Program-made: the position numbers and the translations under genes
Notes under the pieces: model-generated
Told to the model about the DNA's origin: nothing
The model's input: the letters and a program-made list of their open reading frames with translations, nothing else
The model's database searches: none
Origin: Bacillota bacterium
GTDB lineage: Bacteria; Bacillota; Clostridia; DSM-8532
DNA length: 64,000 nt
Reading direction: 5' to 3'
NCBI GenBank assembly: GCA_023440865.1
Contig: JAEXRM010000061.1
Coordinates: 4,230-68,229, forward strand
Shown here: piece after piece, positions 26,743 to 35,529 of the stretch
Layout of the letters: every line of letters starts with the position of its first letter
How positions within the stretch are numbered: the first letter of the stretch is position 1

Positions 26743-27756
26743 TCACTGATACACGCGGATGTAGTCGATGACGTATTCCTGCGGGAACTGTGTCGTTTCA
26801 TCCGGGTTTTGCGGCCAGTTCCCGCCGACAGCCAGGTTCACGAGCAGGAATTCGGGCTTGTCGAAGGCCCATGTGTAGGTGGTGGGCAGCTTGGCCTTCA
26901 CGACCTTGTGATACGGTTCCCCGTCGAAGAACCAGCGGATGCCTGTTTCGTCCCATTCCACGGCATAGGTGTGGAATGTGTCGTACAGGTCGTCCGCCGT
27001 CGTCAGGGAATTGGAAATGCCCTTGCCGCCGTAATACTCCGGCCCGTGCAGGGTTCCGTGAATGACGCCCGGTGTGCGTCCGAGGTGCTCCATGATGTAG
27101 ATTTCCCCGCAGTTCGGCCAGGGTACCGTGTCGATGTCGGCCCCCAGCATCCAGAAGGCGGGCCACAGACCCTTTCCCTGTGCCAGTTTGGCACGCATCT
27201 CCACCCGTCCGTACAGGAAATCGAACCTGCCCTGCGTCTTGAGCCGTGCCGATGTGTAGGCGAAGCCTTCCTTCTCCTCCCGCACCGCGCGGATGACCAG
27301 GCTCCCATCCCGCATGAAGGCATTGTCCTTGCTGTCGGTGTAGTACTGCAGCTCGCGGTTGCCCCACCCGCGGTTGTTGCCGGTCTCCCTCACCCATTTC
27401 TCCGGATCGGGACCCGTTCCGTCCGCGCCGTCGAACTCGTCGGACCAGATCAGCCGGTCCATTGCGGCGGGCGTACTTTCCGTGCCGATGGAAGCCGGCG
27501 ATGTGACAACAGGCGTTGCCGCAGCCTCCACGCCGGTTCCGTCCGAACCGGAAGCAGAAGCTGAAGCATCCGCGCCGGTTCCATCCGAACCGGCAGGCGA
27601 AACAGAAGCATCCGCGCCGATTCCATCCGAACCGGCAGGCGACGCCGCCGACCCGTTCCCACCGGGGGAAGCCGGCGCGGCGCATGCCCCCAGCAGCAGA
27701 CAAGCGCACAGCAGGCAGGCGGCAGCCCGGCACAACCGCATCATGTCACGTTTCAT
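26743..27756 (-). CDS. GH16 beta-glucanase-like lipoprotein with altered catalytic motif
   Basis: A 337-residue secreted lipoprotein (lipobox LLGAC, Cys25) with a repeat-built linker of about 70 residues and a GH16 jelly-roll domain from about residue 100 (LIWSDEFDG, WGNRELQYYT, GLWPAFWMLG). Such enzymes cut beta-1,3- or mixed-linked glucans or galactans at the cell surface. The catalytic signature normally reads E-I-D-I-M-E. Here it is E218-I-Y220-I-M-E223, so both glutamates remain but the central Asp is Tyr. AGGAGG precedes the ATG by 6-7 bases. It is the last gene of the operon, 11 bases after the GH94 phosphorylase gene. Activity may be weak, altered or purely sugar-binding. Confidence 0.88.
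   Translation of the reverse strand: MKRDMMRLCRAAACLLCACLLLGACAAPASPGGNGSAASPAGSDGIGADASVSPAGSDGTGADASASASGSDGTGVEAAATPVVTSPASIGTESTPAAMDRLIWSDEFDGADGTGPDPEKWVRETGNNRGWGNRELQYYTDSKDNAFMRDGSLVIRAVREEKEGFAYTSARLKTQGRFDFLYGRVEMRAKLAQGKGLWPAFWMLGADIDTVPWPNCGEIYIMEHLGRTPGVIHGTLHGPEYYGGKGISNSLTTADDLYDTFHTYAVEWDETGIRWFFDGEPYHKVVKAKLPTTYTWAFDKPEFLLVNLAVGGNWPQNPDETTQFPQEYVIDYIRVYQ
27517..27642. repeat. Three 42-bp repeats encoding the GH16 linker
   Basis: Three imperfect 42-bp units encode 14-residue copies (SPAGSDGIGADASV, SPAGSDGTGADASA, SASGSDGTGVEAAA; residues 39-80). The linker separates the lipidated Cys from the catalytic domain and has probably grown by in-frame duplication. Confidence 0.85.
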
Positions 27757-27767
27757 GACCGCTCCTC

Positions 27768-30566
27768 CTACGGCGTCGCGCCTGCGGGGACAAGATCCAG
27801 GATGATCGGCAGCTTCTTCTCCGGGTAGCCGAGCAAAGCCGCCATCGGCATGCGGATGCCGCGCGCGGTACGTTCACAGAACGGCCACAGCGCATCGGGC
27901 AACGTCACGTCTCCGATTTCATACGCGCCGCAATCGAGCCGTTTCTCGTTGCGGATGGTCACCGCAAGGCGCATGTGATGGAAATTCGTCTCCACGCAAA
28001 CCGCCGTGCCGGATCCGAACTGTTCCGCCATCAATGCGGGTTCGACGACCAGATCCCCGCATTCGCCCCGCACACCGAACATGCGCGTCAGCACGGTCAG
28101 CAGCAGCCAGCTCGCCGAGCCGGTCAGCCAGGGATACAACCCCTTGCCGGATGCGTTGAAGTATTCGGGAATGCCCGGATACATGCCGGAAACGCCAAGG
28201 TCCGCGGACAGCCGGTACAGCGAGGCGAAGACCTCGTATCCCTCCCTGGCCATGCCCTGGCGGTACAACGCATTGGCGTACATGACGGCCATGTGGCAGA
28301 AGGTCGCGCCGTTCTCCTTTTCACCGTAGGCGAAGGAGAATCCCCGGCCGAAATTGAGCCGGTGCGGCCCCAGCGGCGTATTGAGCCGGAACCCGCCGGT
28401 CCGTTCGTCCCGCAGGTACCGGCGTACCGCCTCATAGGCGGACCGGGCCTGGTCGGGCGTGGCCAGGCCGAACATGGTGGTGAACACCTGTCCGGTGAGG
28501 TTCATGCGCACACCGGCCGGCTCCGTCGGGCCATGCATGCCGTCGACCCGCTCGCCGTCATTGTTGTAGTACCCGTTGAAGAAGCCGTCACCCGCCTCCG
28601 TGGTGATCCATTCCTGCGTGCGGATCTGCGCATAGACAGCTTCCGCCTTCGCCCGCAGGTCCGCCGCGAGTTCCCGGACCGGAACCGTCCGCCTGTCACC
28701 GGAAAACCCGGCGGCAACCCGGTCGAGGTAACGTGCCAGAACGGCCCGCCTGGCCGATGCGTCCGCATAGTCGACCGGTCCGGCTTCGGAACCGGCCAGC
28801 GTGTCGAGCAGCGGCAACAGCTCCGCGGCAAGGGCGACCGCCGTCACCCCGAGCCTGTCCTCCAGCTTTTCCAGCAGCACGGCAAGGCCGAACAGGTTGC
28901 TGGCGTACAGCGCGGTGAATGCCGTACTCTCTCCCCGTTCGCGCGCCATGTCGAGCGTGTCGTTCCAGTCCGCCCCCTCGAGCCGCGACATGTTGTGCTC
29001 CCCGACACAGAAGAAGCTCGTCAGGTGCTGCACCAGCATGTGCTCGAGCAGGGTGCCGGAGAAACGCCGGGTCCCCTGCGCCGCATCATGTCCGGGATCG
29101 CGGCGTGTGGCGCGGGCAACCAGCCCGTCGTGGAAGTACGCCTGCTGCTCGAGCAGCAGATCGAGGTCCCCGGTCTGGTCGATGTACTGGATGGTCGTGA
29201 GGAACGGCCAGGCCCCATGATCCATCCAGACACGGGCAATGTTGTTCCGGTCCGCGATGAACTCGCCCCGCCCGGAGCCGATGATGGTGGCATTCGTGCC
29301 ATCCACCCGGACGCCGCCGAAGTTGTCCACCAGCATCGGCCGGACTTCGGCGGGATTGCTCGGAATGAGCGCCAGGCAGTCCTGCCACAGGTCGCGCCAG
29401 CCCCTGCCGCCCTTGCCGTAGTCGTGATAGGGCAGGAAGGAGTTGCCGAAAATCTTGCGCAGCACGGGTTGGATGCCGATCCAGCGCATCCATTGCGGGA
29501 ACCCGTCCGGTCCGCCGGCAAAGCGGATCCGGCCGGAAAGCGCCTCCCAATGCGCACAGGTGGCCCGATGCGCCGACATGGCCTTCCCGATGTCGTCATA
29601 CCGGGAGAAAACCTTCTCGGCCACTTCCTCTGCACCGCACCCGATCAGCACCACATAATCGCGGGATGCGCCCGGTGCGAGCACGGCATCGGCAAAGCGC
29701 AGCGCGCCGACATACTCCACGCCGCCGGGAACGGCGCCGGCGGCGTCATCGGCCGCATCCTTCGGGCATGCAAAGGGGGGAATCCGGTTGCAGACGACCG
29801 CCTCGGGCCAGTCGAATCCGCTACCGGCGCCGATGTAATCGCGCGCGACGGGGAAAACGCCGACGGGGCGGGTTCCGTCGCCTTCCACGCCATAGGCGAA
29901 GTACCGCGTCTCATTGAACCGGTGCCCCTTCTCGTCGAAGAGGATCTCCGGCTTGACGACCAACCCCTCCGGCCGCAGGCTCGCCCGGTTGACCAGCGAG
30001 GTCACATGCCGGTGGTCGCGCAGGTTCTCGGCGGACCGCGCGAAAATCGGCATGGCGGCTGTCGGCGTCACCGTGACCGGCTCGGATCCCGTGTTGGCGA
30101 TGTGCACCACCAGCAGCTCCACCGGATCGCCGCCTGCAGGCACGAAGCTCAGCAGCTCGCTTCGGATGCCGCAGGCCGGTTCCTCGACGATGAGGCGGTG
30201 CCACAGCAGGCCTGCCTCGACGGTTCGCGACAGTGCGCCGCCGGGCTCCGCACCCGCGGCTTCCGCCAGGGCCCGGCTGTGCTGCCGTGCGGAGTTGCCG
30301 GTCGCGGAAAACGCCCCCTTCCCATGCACGTACAGCCAGAAATTGCGGGCGGATTTCGTGTTGTGCAGATCCTCGACCGATACCGGCTGCAGGACGAAGT
30401 GGTGCTGGCCGGTCTTCGCGTCGCCGTGGAGCGTCGGCGTGACGGAGGACATCATGCCCGCCTCGTTGCACAGCGGGAACACGAGATCGGCAATCTGTTC
30501 CGGATGGCGCATGCGGAAGGCACCCGCTTCGTCGAGATATGTGAGGGTCGGCTGATGCTGCTTCAT
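27768..30566 (-). CDS. GH94-type disaccharide/oligosaccharide phosphorylase
   Basis: A 932-residue cytoplasmic enzyme that should split a beta-linked glucoside with phosphate, conserving energy as a sugar 1-phosphate. The start at 30566 (MKQHQPTLTYLDEAG) is chosen by its ribosome-binding site; the longer frame is spurious. The order of N-terminal beta-sandwich (about 1-300) and alpha/alpha barrel, with RGWRDLWQD, FIADRNNIARVWMDHGAWP and GADWNDTLD (533-536 Asp-Trp-Asn-Asp), is that of the GH94 family. Size and the neighbouring GH16 gene make laminaribiose or a beta-1,3-gluco-oligosaccharide phosphorylase an attractive guess, but specificity cannot be read. It lies between a binding-protein gene and the GH16 gene. 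Confidence 0.85.
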   Translation of the reverse strand: MKQHQPTLTYLDEAGAFRMRHPEQIADLVFPLCNEAGMMSSVTPTLHGDAKTGQHHFVLQPVSVEDLHNTKSARNFWLYVHGKGAFSATGNSARQHSRALAEAAGAEPGGALSRTVEAGLLWHRLIVEEPACGIRSELLSFVPAGGDPVELLVVHIANTGSEPVTVTPTAAMPIFARSAENLRDHRHVTSLVNRASLRPEGLVVKPEILFDEKGHRFNETRYFAYGVEGDGTRPVGVFPVARDYIGAGSGFDWPEAVVCNRIPPFACPKDAADDAAGAVPGGVEYVGALRFADAVLAPGASRDYVVLIGCGAEEVAEKVFSRYDDIGKAMSAHRATCAHWEALSGRIRFAGGPDGFPQWMRWIGIQPVLRKIFGNSFLPYHDYGKGGRGWRDLWQDCLALIPSNPAEVRPMLVDNFGGVRVDGTNATIIGSGRGEFIADRNNIARVWMDHGAWPFLTTIQYIDQTGDLDLLLEQQAYFHDGLVARATRRDPGHDAAQGTRRFSGTLLEHMLVQHLTSFFCVGEHNMSRLEGADWNDTLDMARERGESTAFTALYASNLFGLAVLLEKLEDRLGVTAVALAAELLPLLDTLAGSEAGPVDYADASARRAVLARYLDRVAAGFSGDRRTVPVRELAADLRAKAEAVYAQIRTQEWITTEAGDGFFNGYYNNDGERVDGMHGPTEPAGVRMNLTGQVFTTMFGLATPDQARSAYEAVRRYLRDERTGGFRLNTPLGPHRLNFGRGFSFAYGEKENGATFCHMAVMYANALYRQGMAREGYEVFASLYRLSADLGVSGMYPGIPEYFNASGKGLYPWLTGSASWLLLTVLTRMFGVRGECGDLVVEPALMAEQFGSGTAVCVETNFHHMRLAVTIRNEKRLDCGAYEIGDVTLPDALWPFCERTARGIRMPMAALLGYPEKKLPIILDLVPAGATP

Positions 30567-30637
30567 GATGCTGTTTCCTCTCCGGCCCCTCCTGTTCGTG
30601 GGGCCCGGCCGCCACGCGGAAGCGGACGGCCTCCGTT

Positions 30638-32053
30638 TCATTCGAGCTGTTGCATGTCCCGGGCGAACTCCGCGGGTGTGCGGCGACCGGCGATGACGTC
30701 CGTCACGAGGTTGATGTGGGTTCGCGCACTCAGGCCGGCCAGCATCGTGTCCCATGCGAGCACGTAGCCGTCGTGGCTGCCGAGCAGCGTCACGATGTCG
30801 CGCGAGAGGGGACTGACGCGGGACGCGTCGACATCGACCTGCCAGGCGGGAATGCACGAACCCGAAAGATAGCCCTCGGCACAGAACCGCCGGGATATGT
30901 CGATCATGGCATCCACCGCCTCGCGCGGGTGTCGCGTGGCGGCACTGAACATGAACGAATCGATGGTTCCGCCGACATACCCGTTCTGGTCGCCATGCGC
31001 CCCGTCGACCGACGGGAAATTCCGCACCCGCACCTTGCCCGTCACCGATGACACCTGCTGTTCCAGCGTGCCGGCAAACCAGCTGCCGCTGAAATACATG
31101 GGAATGCGGCCGCTGATGAATTGCCGGTCGGCCTCGTACTGGGTCGTCTGGATGCACGCCTCGTCGAACGCGCCGGCGTCCACCAGCTGGCGCAGCATGT
31201 CGGCGGAGGCCACAAAGTCCGGATCGTCGAAGGAGGCCTCGCGCCGGAGGGCCGCCTGGCACTTGGCGATGCCGGCCGTGCGGATCGCCAGCACGTTCTG
31301 ATAGAAAATGGCAGGCCAGCCGTCCTTCGCGCCGAGCGCCATGGGCGTGATGCCGTTGCTGCGGAAGACGGAGACGGCGTCCAGCAGTTCCGTGAAGGTG
31401 TCCGGGATTGTGAGCCCGTACCTGTCGAACAGCTCGGTGTTGCAGTAAAAGATGCCGGCGATGCGGAAGGTGGGCAGCCCGTACACCTTGCCGCCGAAGG
31501 TGAAGTTGTCGAGGCTTCCGGGCAGCATCAGGCCGCGTGTTTCCTCGGAAAGCAGCGCGTCGAGCGCGAGCACCTTCCCCGATTCGATGAACGGCTTGGC
31601 GAAGCCCGCCCCCCAGGAATAGAAGATGTCGGGCGCCTCGTTGACGGCGATCGCCGTGCGGAGCTTGACCTTGTAGGTCTCGTTCTCGGTCGCCTCGACC
31701 TCGATGCGGATGTCGGGATGCAACGCCTTCCAGTCGGAAAGCGCCTTTTCAAACGGTTTCTTGTTGGAGTCCGACTCGCTGCCCCAGATGTGCCAGAGCG
31801 TGAGCGACACAGGCTCCGCCGATGCCGCGGGGGTGCCGGATTCGTTGCCGGGCGTCGCACTGCCGGCGACCGGCAACACGCCGGTGGCGGAGCCGGCTGC
31901 GGTGCCGCCGTCAACCGGCTGCGCCGCGGTCGTCCCCCGGGTGGGTTCGGAATCCGGAACGGCCGGCTGCCAGCCGCATCCGCCGACCAGCATCCATGCG
32001 GTCAGCAGCACGGCCGGCAGCGCGGCCGGATGCTTTTTCCTGTTTGTGCGCAT
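30638..32053 (-). CDS. Second carbohydrate-binding lipoprotein of the importer (MalE-like)
   Basis: A 471-residue solute-binding lipoprotein. The start at 32053 gives a signal with lipobox VGGC (Cys26) and is preceded by GGGGAGA. A Thr/Ala/Gly-rich linker leads to a MalE-type fold beginning SLTLWHIWGSESDSNKKPFE. It lies after the two permease genes, whereas another binding protein of similar size but little visible identity (33967-35376) lies before them. One importer with two binding subunits could accept two ligands. The gene is followed by the GH94 phosphorylase after 71 bases. Confidence 0.88.
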   Translation of the reverse strand: MRTNRKKHPAALPAVLLTAWMLVGGCGWQPAVPDSEPTRGTTAAQPVDGGTAAGSATGVLPVAGSATPGNESGTPAASAEPVSLTLWHIWGSESDSNKKPFEKALSDWKALHPDIRIEVEATENETYKVKLRTAIAVNEAPDIFYSWGAGFAKPFIESGKVLALDALLSEETRGLMLPGSLDNFTFGGKVYGLPTFRIAGIFYCNTELFDRYGLTIPDTFTELLDAVSVFRSNGITPMALGAKDGWPAIFYQNVLAIRTAGIAKCQAALRREASFDDPDFVASADMLRQLVDAGAFDEACIQTTQYEADRQFISGRIPMYFSGSWFAGTLEQQVSSVTGKVRVRNFPSVDGAHGDQNGYVGGTIDSFMFSAATRHPREAVDAMIDISRRFCAEGYLSGSCIPAWQVDVDASRVSPLSRDIVTLLGSHDGYVLAWDTMLAGLSARTHINLVTDVIAGRRTPAEFARDMQQLE

Positions 32054-32111
32054 GTGCGTCTCCCCGTGGCGGAGCTTGCATGCCCTGTGCCGGTTGTGCC
32101 GGTTGCGCCGG

Positions 32112-32930
32112 TCAGGCCTTGATCGCGCCGGCGACGACACCATCGACGATGTACCGTTGCAGGAACACATAGCAAAGGACCAACGGCGCGGCGACCATGA
32201 TGAGGGCGGCCATCTGCTGGGTCATGTCCACCTGGTACTGCCCCTGGAACACGTACAGGCCCCGGGTGATGGGATACAGCGCCTTGCTGGACAGGTAGAT
32301 GATCGCCCGGATGATGTCGTTCCAGACCCCGATCGCCGTGATGATGGCCATCGAGGCGATGGCCGGCTTCATCAGCGGGATGAGGATGCGGAACATGTAC
32401 CGGAAGTACCCGCAGCCATCCATCGAGGCCGCCTCGTCGAATTCCTTGGGAATGCCCTTGATGTAGACGTAGAACATCAGCAGCGGTGTTCCGCCCCCGC
32501 CGATCATTCCTATGATATACCCCAGCCGCGTGTTGTACAATCCGAGGCCGCTGATGAGCTGGAATTGGGGAATCGTGCCATCCGGCAGGAACATGCCCAC
32601 GAGGAACAGGCCGAATATGGCCGCTCCGAACCGCAGATAGCCGCGGGCGATGGGGAACGCGAGAAAGACGGCCATCAGGATGGATGCGGTCGTGCAAAAG
32701 GCCATGTAGAAAACGCTGTTGCCGATGTATGCCGCCAGGTTGGCCTTCTTGAAGGCATCGACATAGTTCTGGACATGAAAGCTCGTTGTGACGGCCAGCG
32801 GTGTGGACATGTACTCGAGCTTGGTCTTGAGCGAGGTGTTCAGCGCATACAGCAGCGGAAACACATACAGCACCACGAGCACCGCAATGAAGGCGTACAG
32901 CGCCAGCTTGAGCAGCAGATTCCTTTTCAC
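32112..32930 (-). CDS. Carbohydrate ABC transporter permease, MalG type
   Basis: A 272-residue membrane permease. A GTG start at 32930 overlaps the stop of the upstream permease gene as GTGA and has AAGGAGG seven bases upstream, so the two subunits are translationally coupled in equal amounts. The EAA loop reads EFDEAASMDGCGYFRYMF, and the C-terminus QRYIVDGVVAGAIKA is typical of MalG/LacG permeases. The upstream extension of the frame lies wholly inside the other permease and is not used. Confidence 0.92.
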   Translation of the reverse strand: MKRNLLLKLALYAFIAVLVVLYVFPLLYALNTSLKTKLEYMSTPLAVTTSFHVQNYVDAFKKANLAAYIGNSVFYMAFCTTASILMAVFLAFPIARGYLRFGAAIFGLFLVGMFLPDGTIPQFQLISGLGLYNTRLGYIIGMIGGGGTPLLMFYVYIKGIPKEFDEAASMDGCGYFRYMFRILIPLMKPAIASMAIITAIGVWNDIIRAIIYLSSKALYPITRGLYVFQGQYQVDMTQQMAALIMVAAPLVLCYVFLQRYIVDGVVAGAIKA

Positions 32931-33847
32931 GGCTGTTCCTCCTTCCGGTTCATCGTCTTCTGGTAGAGGAGCGTCGCCGCGAGGATGAACACGAACAGCA
33001 CCATCGCCCAGGTGGCGCCATATCCCTGGCGCATCGCGCCGGCGCCGGAGCCGGCGTTGATGTTGAACGCGAAATACATGACGCGGGCCGAGAGCGTCTG
33101 GGTGGCCATGTTCCGTCCGCCCGTCGTGAGCAGGATGACCTGGAACGATTGCAGCGAACCGATGACGGCCAGCAGGATGTTCACGTTCACGGTCGGCCAC
33201 AGCAGCGGAAACGTGATGTAGCGGAACCGGTTCCATCCGGTTGCGCCGTCAAGCTGGCCCGCCTCGTAGAGCTCGCCGGGAATGGCCTGCAGGCCGGCGA
33301 GGTTGATGACCATCGAGTAGCCCATGGCCATCCAGATCTGCGTGAAGATGACCGATCCCAGCGCGGAGCTTGCCGCGTTGTAGAAACCGCTCTTGAGGCC
33401 GACCAGGGCCAGCAGCCACGCGGCGGGGCCTTCCATGGGGTTGAGGACCAGACGCCACACCAGCGAGGTGACCAGTACACCGAGCACAACCGGCATGAAG
33501 ATGACGGCCCGGAAGAACCCGCGCCCCTTGATGAGGTCGCTGTTCAGGGCCAGCGCGATCAGCAGCGCGATCGCGTTCTGGATGACCGTGACCGCCACGC
33601 AGAAGACCACCGTGTTCTTCATGACGAGCATCAGGTCGCGCGTACTCTGCTGCACGAAGAATTCCCGGTAGTTTGCAAGCCCGATGAAGTGCCACGGCAC
33701 GCCCTTGACGCCCGTGATGTCGGTAAAGGAAAGGACAAAGGTGGCAAGCGAGGGGCCCAGCCCCATGACGACCTGCAGCACGACGGCCGGCAGGATGCCA
33801 ACGACCAGGGCCCAGGCGGGGAACACCGCCCGTGATTTCCGCAACAT
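32927..33847 (-). CDS. Carbohydrate ABC transporter permease, MalF/LacF type
   Basis: A 306-residue permease with six helices. The start at 33847 (MLRKSRAVFPAW) has GGAAAGG upstream. LSFTDITGVKGVPWHFIGLANY is split around residues 39-60 and, with the EAA loop LYEAGQLDGATGWNRFRYI, identifies the MalF/UgpA class. It lies 119 bases after a binding-protein gene and overlaps the MalG-type gene by 4 bases. No ATPase gene accompanies the operon. Confidence 0.92.
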   Translation of the reverse strand: MLRKSRAVFPAWALVVGILPAVVLQVVMGLGPSLATFVLSFTDITGVKGVPWHFIGLANYREFFVQQSTRDLMLVMKNTVVFCVAVTVIQNAIALLIALALNSDLIKGRGFFRAVIFMPVVLGVLVTSLVWRLVLNPMEGPAAWLLALVGLKSGFYNAASSALGSVIFTQIWMAMGYSMVINLAGLQAIPGELYEAGQLDGATGWNRFRYITFPLLWPTVNVNILLAVIGSLQSFQVILLTTGGRNMATQTLSARVMYFAFNINAGSGAGAMRQGYGATWAMVLFVFILAATLLYQKTMNRKEEQP

Positions 33848-33966
33848 AGCATCGCCTTTCCTGCCGCGGTTGCCCGTGCCGGCAACCGGCACGGGCAACG
33901 ATCGGGCATTTTTGTTGGAGCCTGTTCCATCAAGTGTCTCCAGGGCCGGTTCGGCCATGGGAGATA

Positions 33967-35376
33967 TCACTGGATGGCGGCGACGGCGGCGTCCCAGTCC
34001 TGCTGCGCCAGCTTGGCAAGCTCGGCCACGTTCTCGACGGTTCCGCCGAGCACCTTGAGCTGGCCGATGGCGAAGCACTGGCCGGCGGCGTACTGGCCCA
34101 CGCCCTTGGGTGCGATGATGACCTTTTCCCAGGACGGCTTGAACGCGGTGTTCTTGTCGGCCATGGCATTGACGAACGCGCTGGTGGTCTGCACGCCCGG
34201 CATCGTCGGGAAGAAGCCCAGGGTGCTGACGAAGGGACCGTAGACATCGGGCTGCGAGAGGAAGTCGAAGTACTTCAGGGCCGTTTCCTTGTTTTCGGAA
34301 TTGGCATAGATGTTGAACTGCATGTCATACTTGCCCTGGAGCTGGTTCGGCTTGCCGTCGACATCGCCCGGCACGCAGAAATAGCCGAATTCGAAGGCGG
34401 GGTCGAGCGCGGCGATGGTACCGGCGTTCCAGGTGCCGTCATAGAGCATGGCGGCCTTGCCTGCGACGAAACGGCCGGGGGCGTCGCCATAGGTGACGGA
34501 GGAGATGTTGGGTTCGAGGAAGGAAACGAATTGCTCCATGCGGTTGAAGATCTTCATGGACGCGTCATCGGTAAACTTGCGGGTACCTTCCCACAGGCCC
34601 TTGGCGAAGGCGGTCATGTCGGTCTCGTTGGCGCCCACGATGCCGGACACGGCGATGGAGGTGAGCGGCCAGCCGTCGGCCATGCCCAGGGTGATGGGCT
34701 CGACGCCGTTGTCGCGGAGCGTCTTGCAGACATTCTCAAAATCGGCCCAGGTTCCGGGCTCGGCGAGGTTGTACTGGGCAAACAGCTTCTTGTTGTAGAA
34801 CAGGCCGTTGTAGCCGACGGAGCCCATGTCGATGCCATAGACGCGGCCCTTGTAGGACACGGCGTTGGCGATCATGTTCGGGTCCCAGTTCTTGATGAAG
34901 GGCTGATCGGTGATGTCGAGATAGCTGCCGCCCTCGATGAAGGTTTCCCACGCGGGCTTGTCGGCGCCCTTGGTGAAGTCCTGCGGCAGGGAGTCGAAGG
35001 CGGAGAGATTGGTGATGATGTCGACATCCGCGGCTGCGATGCGGGTGTTCTGCAGGGTCGGGTAGTCGTTCGCGCCGACGGTGTCGACCACGACGGTGAC
35101 GTTCGGATACTTCGCGGAGAAGGCGGCGTTCACATCGGCAATGCCCTTCTCGTTGGTTTCCTGCACCCAGGTGATCATGCGGAGGGTGACCGGCTTGTCG
35201 TTCGTGGCGGGGGCTTCGGAGGAAGCCTCGGCCGAGGCGGAGGCGGAGGTGGAAGCGGATGAGGATGCCGCAGGGGTGGCGGGGGCGGTCTGCCCGCAGG
35301 CGGCCATGCCGGCCAGCATCGTGGCGATGACGAGGAGGGCGGACAGGGATCGGATGACGGATTTTCTGCTTCTCAT
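33967..35376 (-). CDS. Carbohydrate-binding lipoprotein, first gene of the importer operon (MalE-like)
   Basis: A 469-residue solute-binding lipoprotein. The start at 35376 has AAGGAGG five bases upstream and gives a signal ending LAGMAAC (Cys27), then a Ser/Ala/Thr-rich linker. The domain beginning VTLRMITWVQETNEKG belongs to the family 1 binding proteins for oligosaccharides. The 5' untranslated part contains a 7-bp hairpin (GGGCGGA/TCCGCCC, 35404-35419). It lies directly downstream of a YesN/YesM pair on the same strand, the usual order for substrate-induced importers. Confidence 0.9.
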   Translation of the reverse strand: MRSRKSVIRSLSALLVIATMLAGMAACGQTAPATPAASSSASTSASASAEASSEAPATNDKPVTLRMITWVQETNEKGIADVNAAFSAKYPNVTVVVDTVGANDYPTLQNTRIAAADVDIITNLSAFDSLPQDFTKGADKPAWETFIEGGSYLDITDQPFIKNWDPNMIANAVSYKGRVYGIDMGSVGYNGLFYNKKLFAQYNLAEPGTWADFENVCKTLRDNGVEPITLGMADGWPLTSIAVSGIVGANETDMTAFAKGLWEGTRKFTDDASMKIFNRMEQFVSFLEPNISSVTYGDAPGRFVAGKAAMLYDGTWNAGTIAALDPAFEFGYFCVPGDVDGKPNQLQGKYDMQFNIYANSENKETALKYFDFLSQPDVYGPFVSTLGFFPTMPGVQTTSAFVNAMADKNTAFKPSWEKVIIAPKGVGQYAAGQCFAIGQLKVLGGTVENVAELAKLAQQDWDAAVAAIQ

Positions 35377-35529
35377 GGGATCCTCCTTCTGGTTCGTTCC
35401 GCAGGGCGGATTTCCGCCCCACACGCACCATGATAGAAGTTCGGCCCCCGATGATGAAGGCTGTGGCTTTTCCAAAAGGGTCGCTTTTTTGACGCACCCG
35501 ATGGTCGTTTTTTTTACTCGCGACGAGTG
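35377..35529 (-). promoter_or_regulatory. Control region before the third importer operon
   Basis: On the minus strand this 153-base spacer holds ACTCG-TCG-CGAGT followed by eight A residues just after the regulator stop codon, and TATCAT (35436-35431) as a possible -10 without a matching -35. A 7-bp stem with a 2-base loop (35404-35419) is just upstream of the ribosome-binding site. A regulator-dependent promoter here is likely. Confidence 0.4.

Noticed and set aside
30567..31262. N-terminal extension of the GH94 phosphorylase frame upstream of 30566
   Set aside because: It overlaps the binding-protein gene in another frame, has no start signal and has shadow composition. The start at 30566 has a proper leader.
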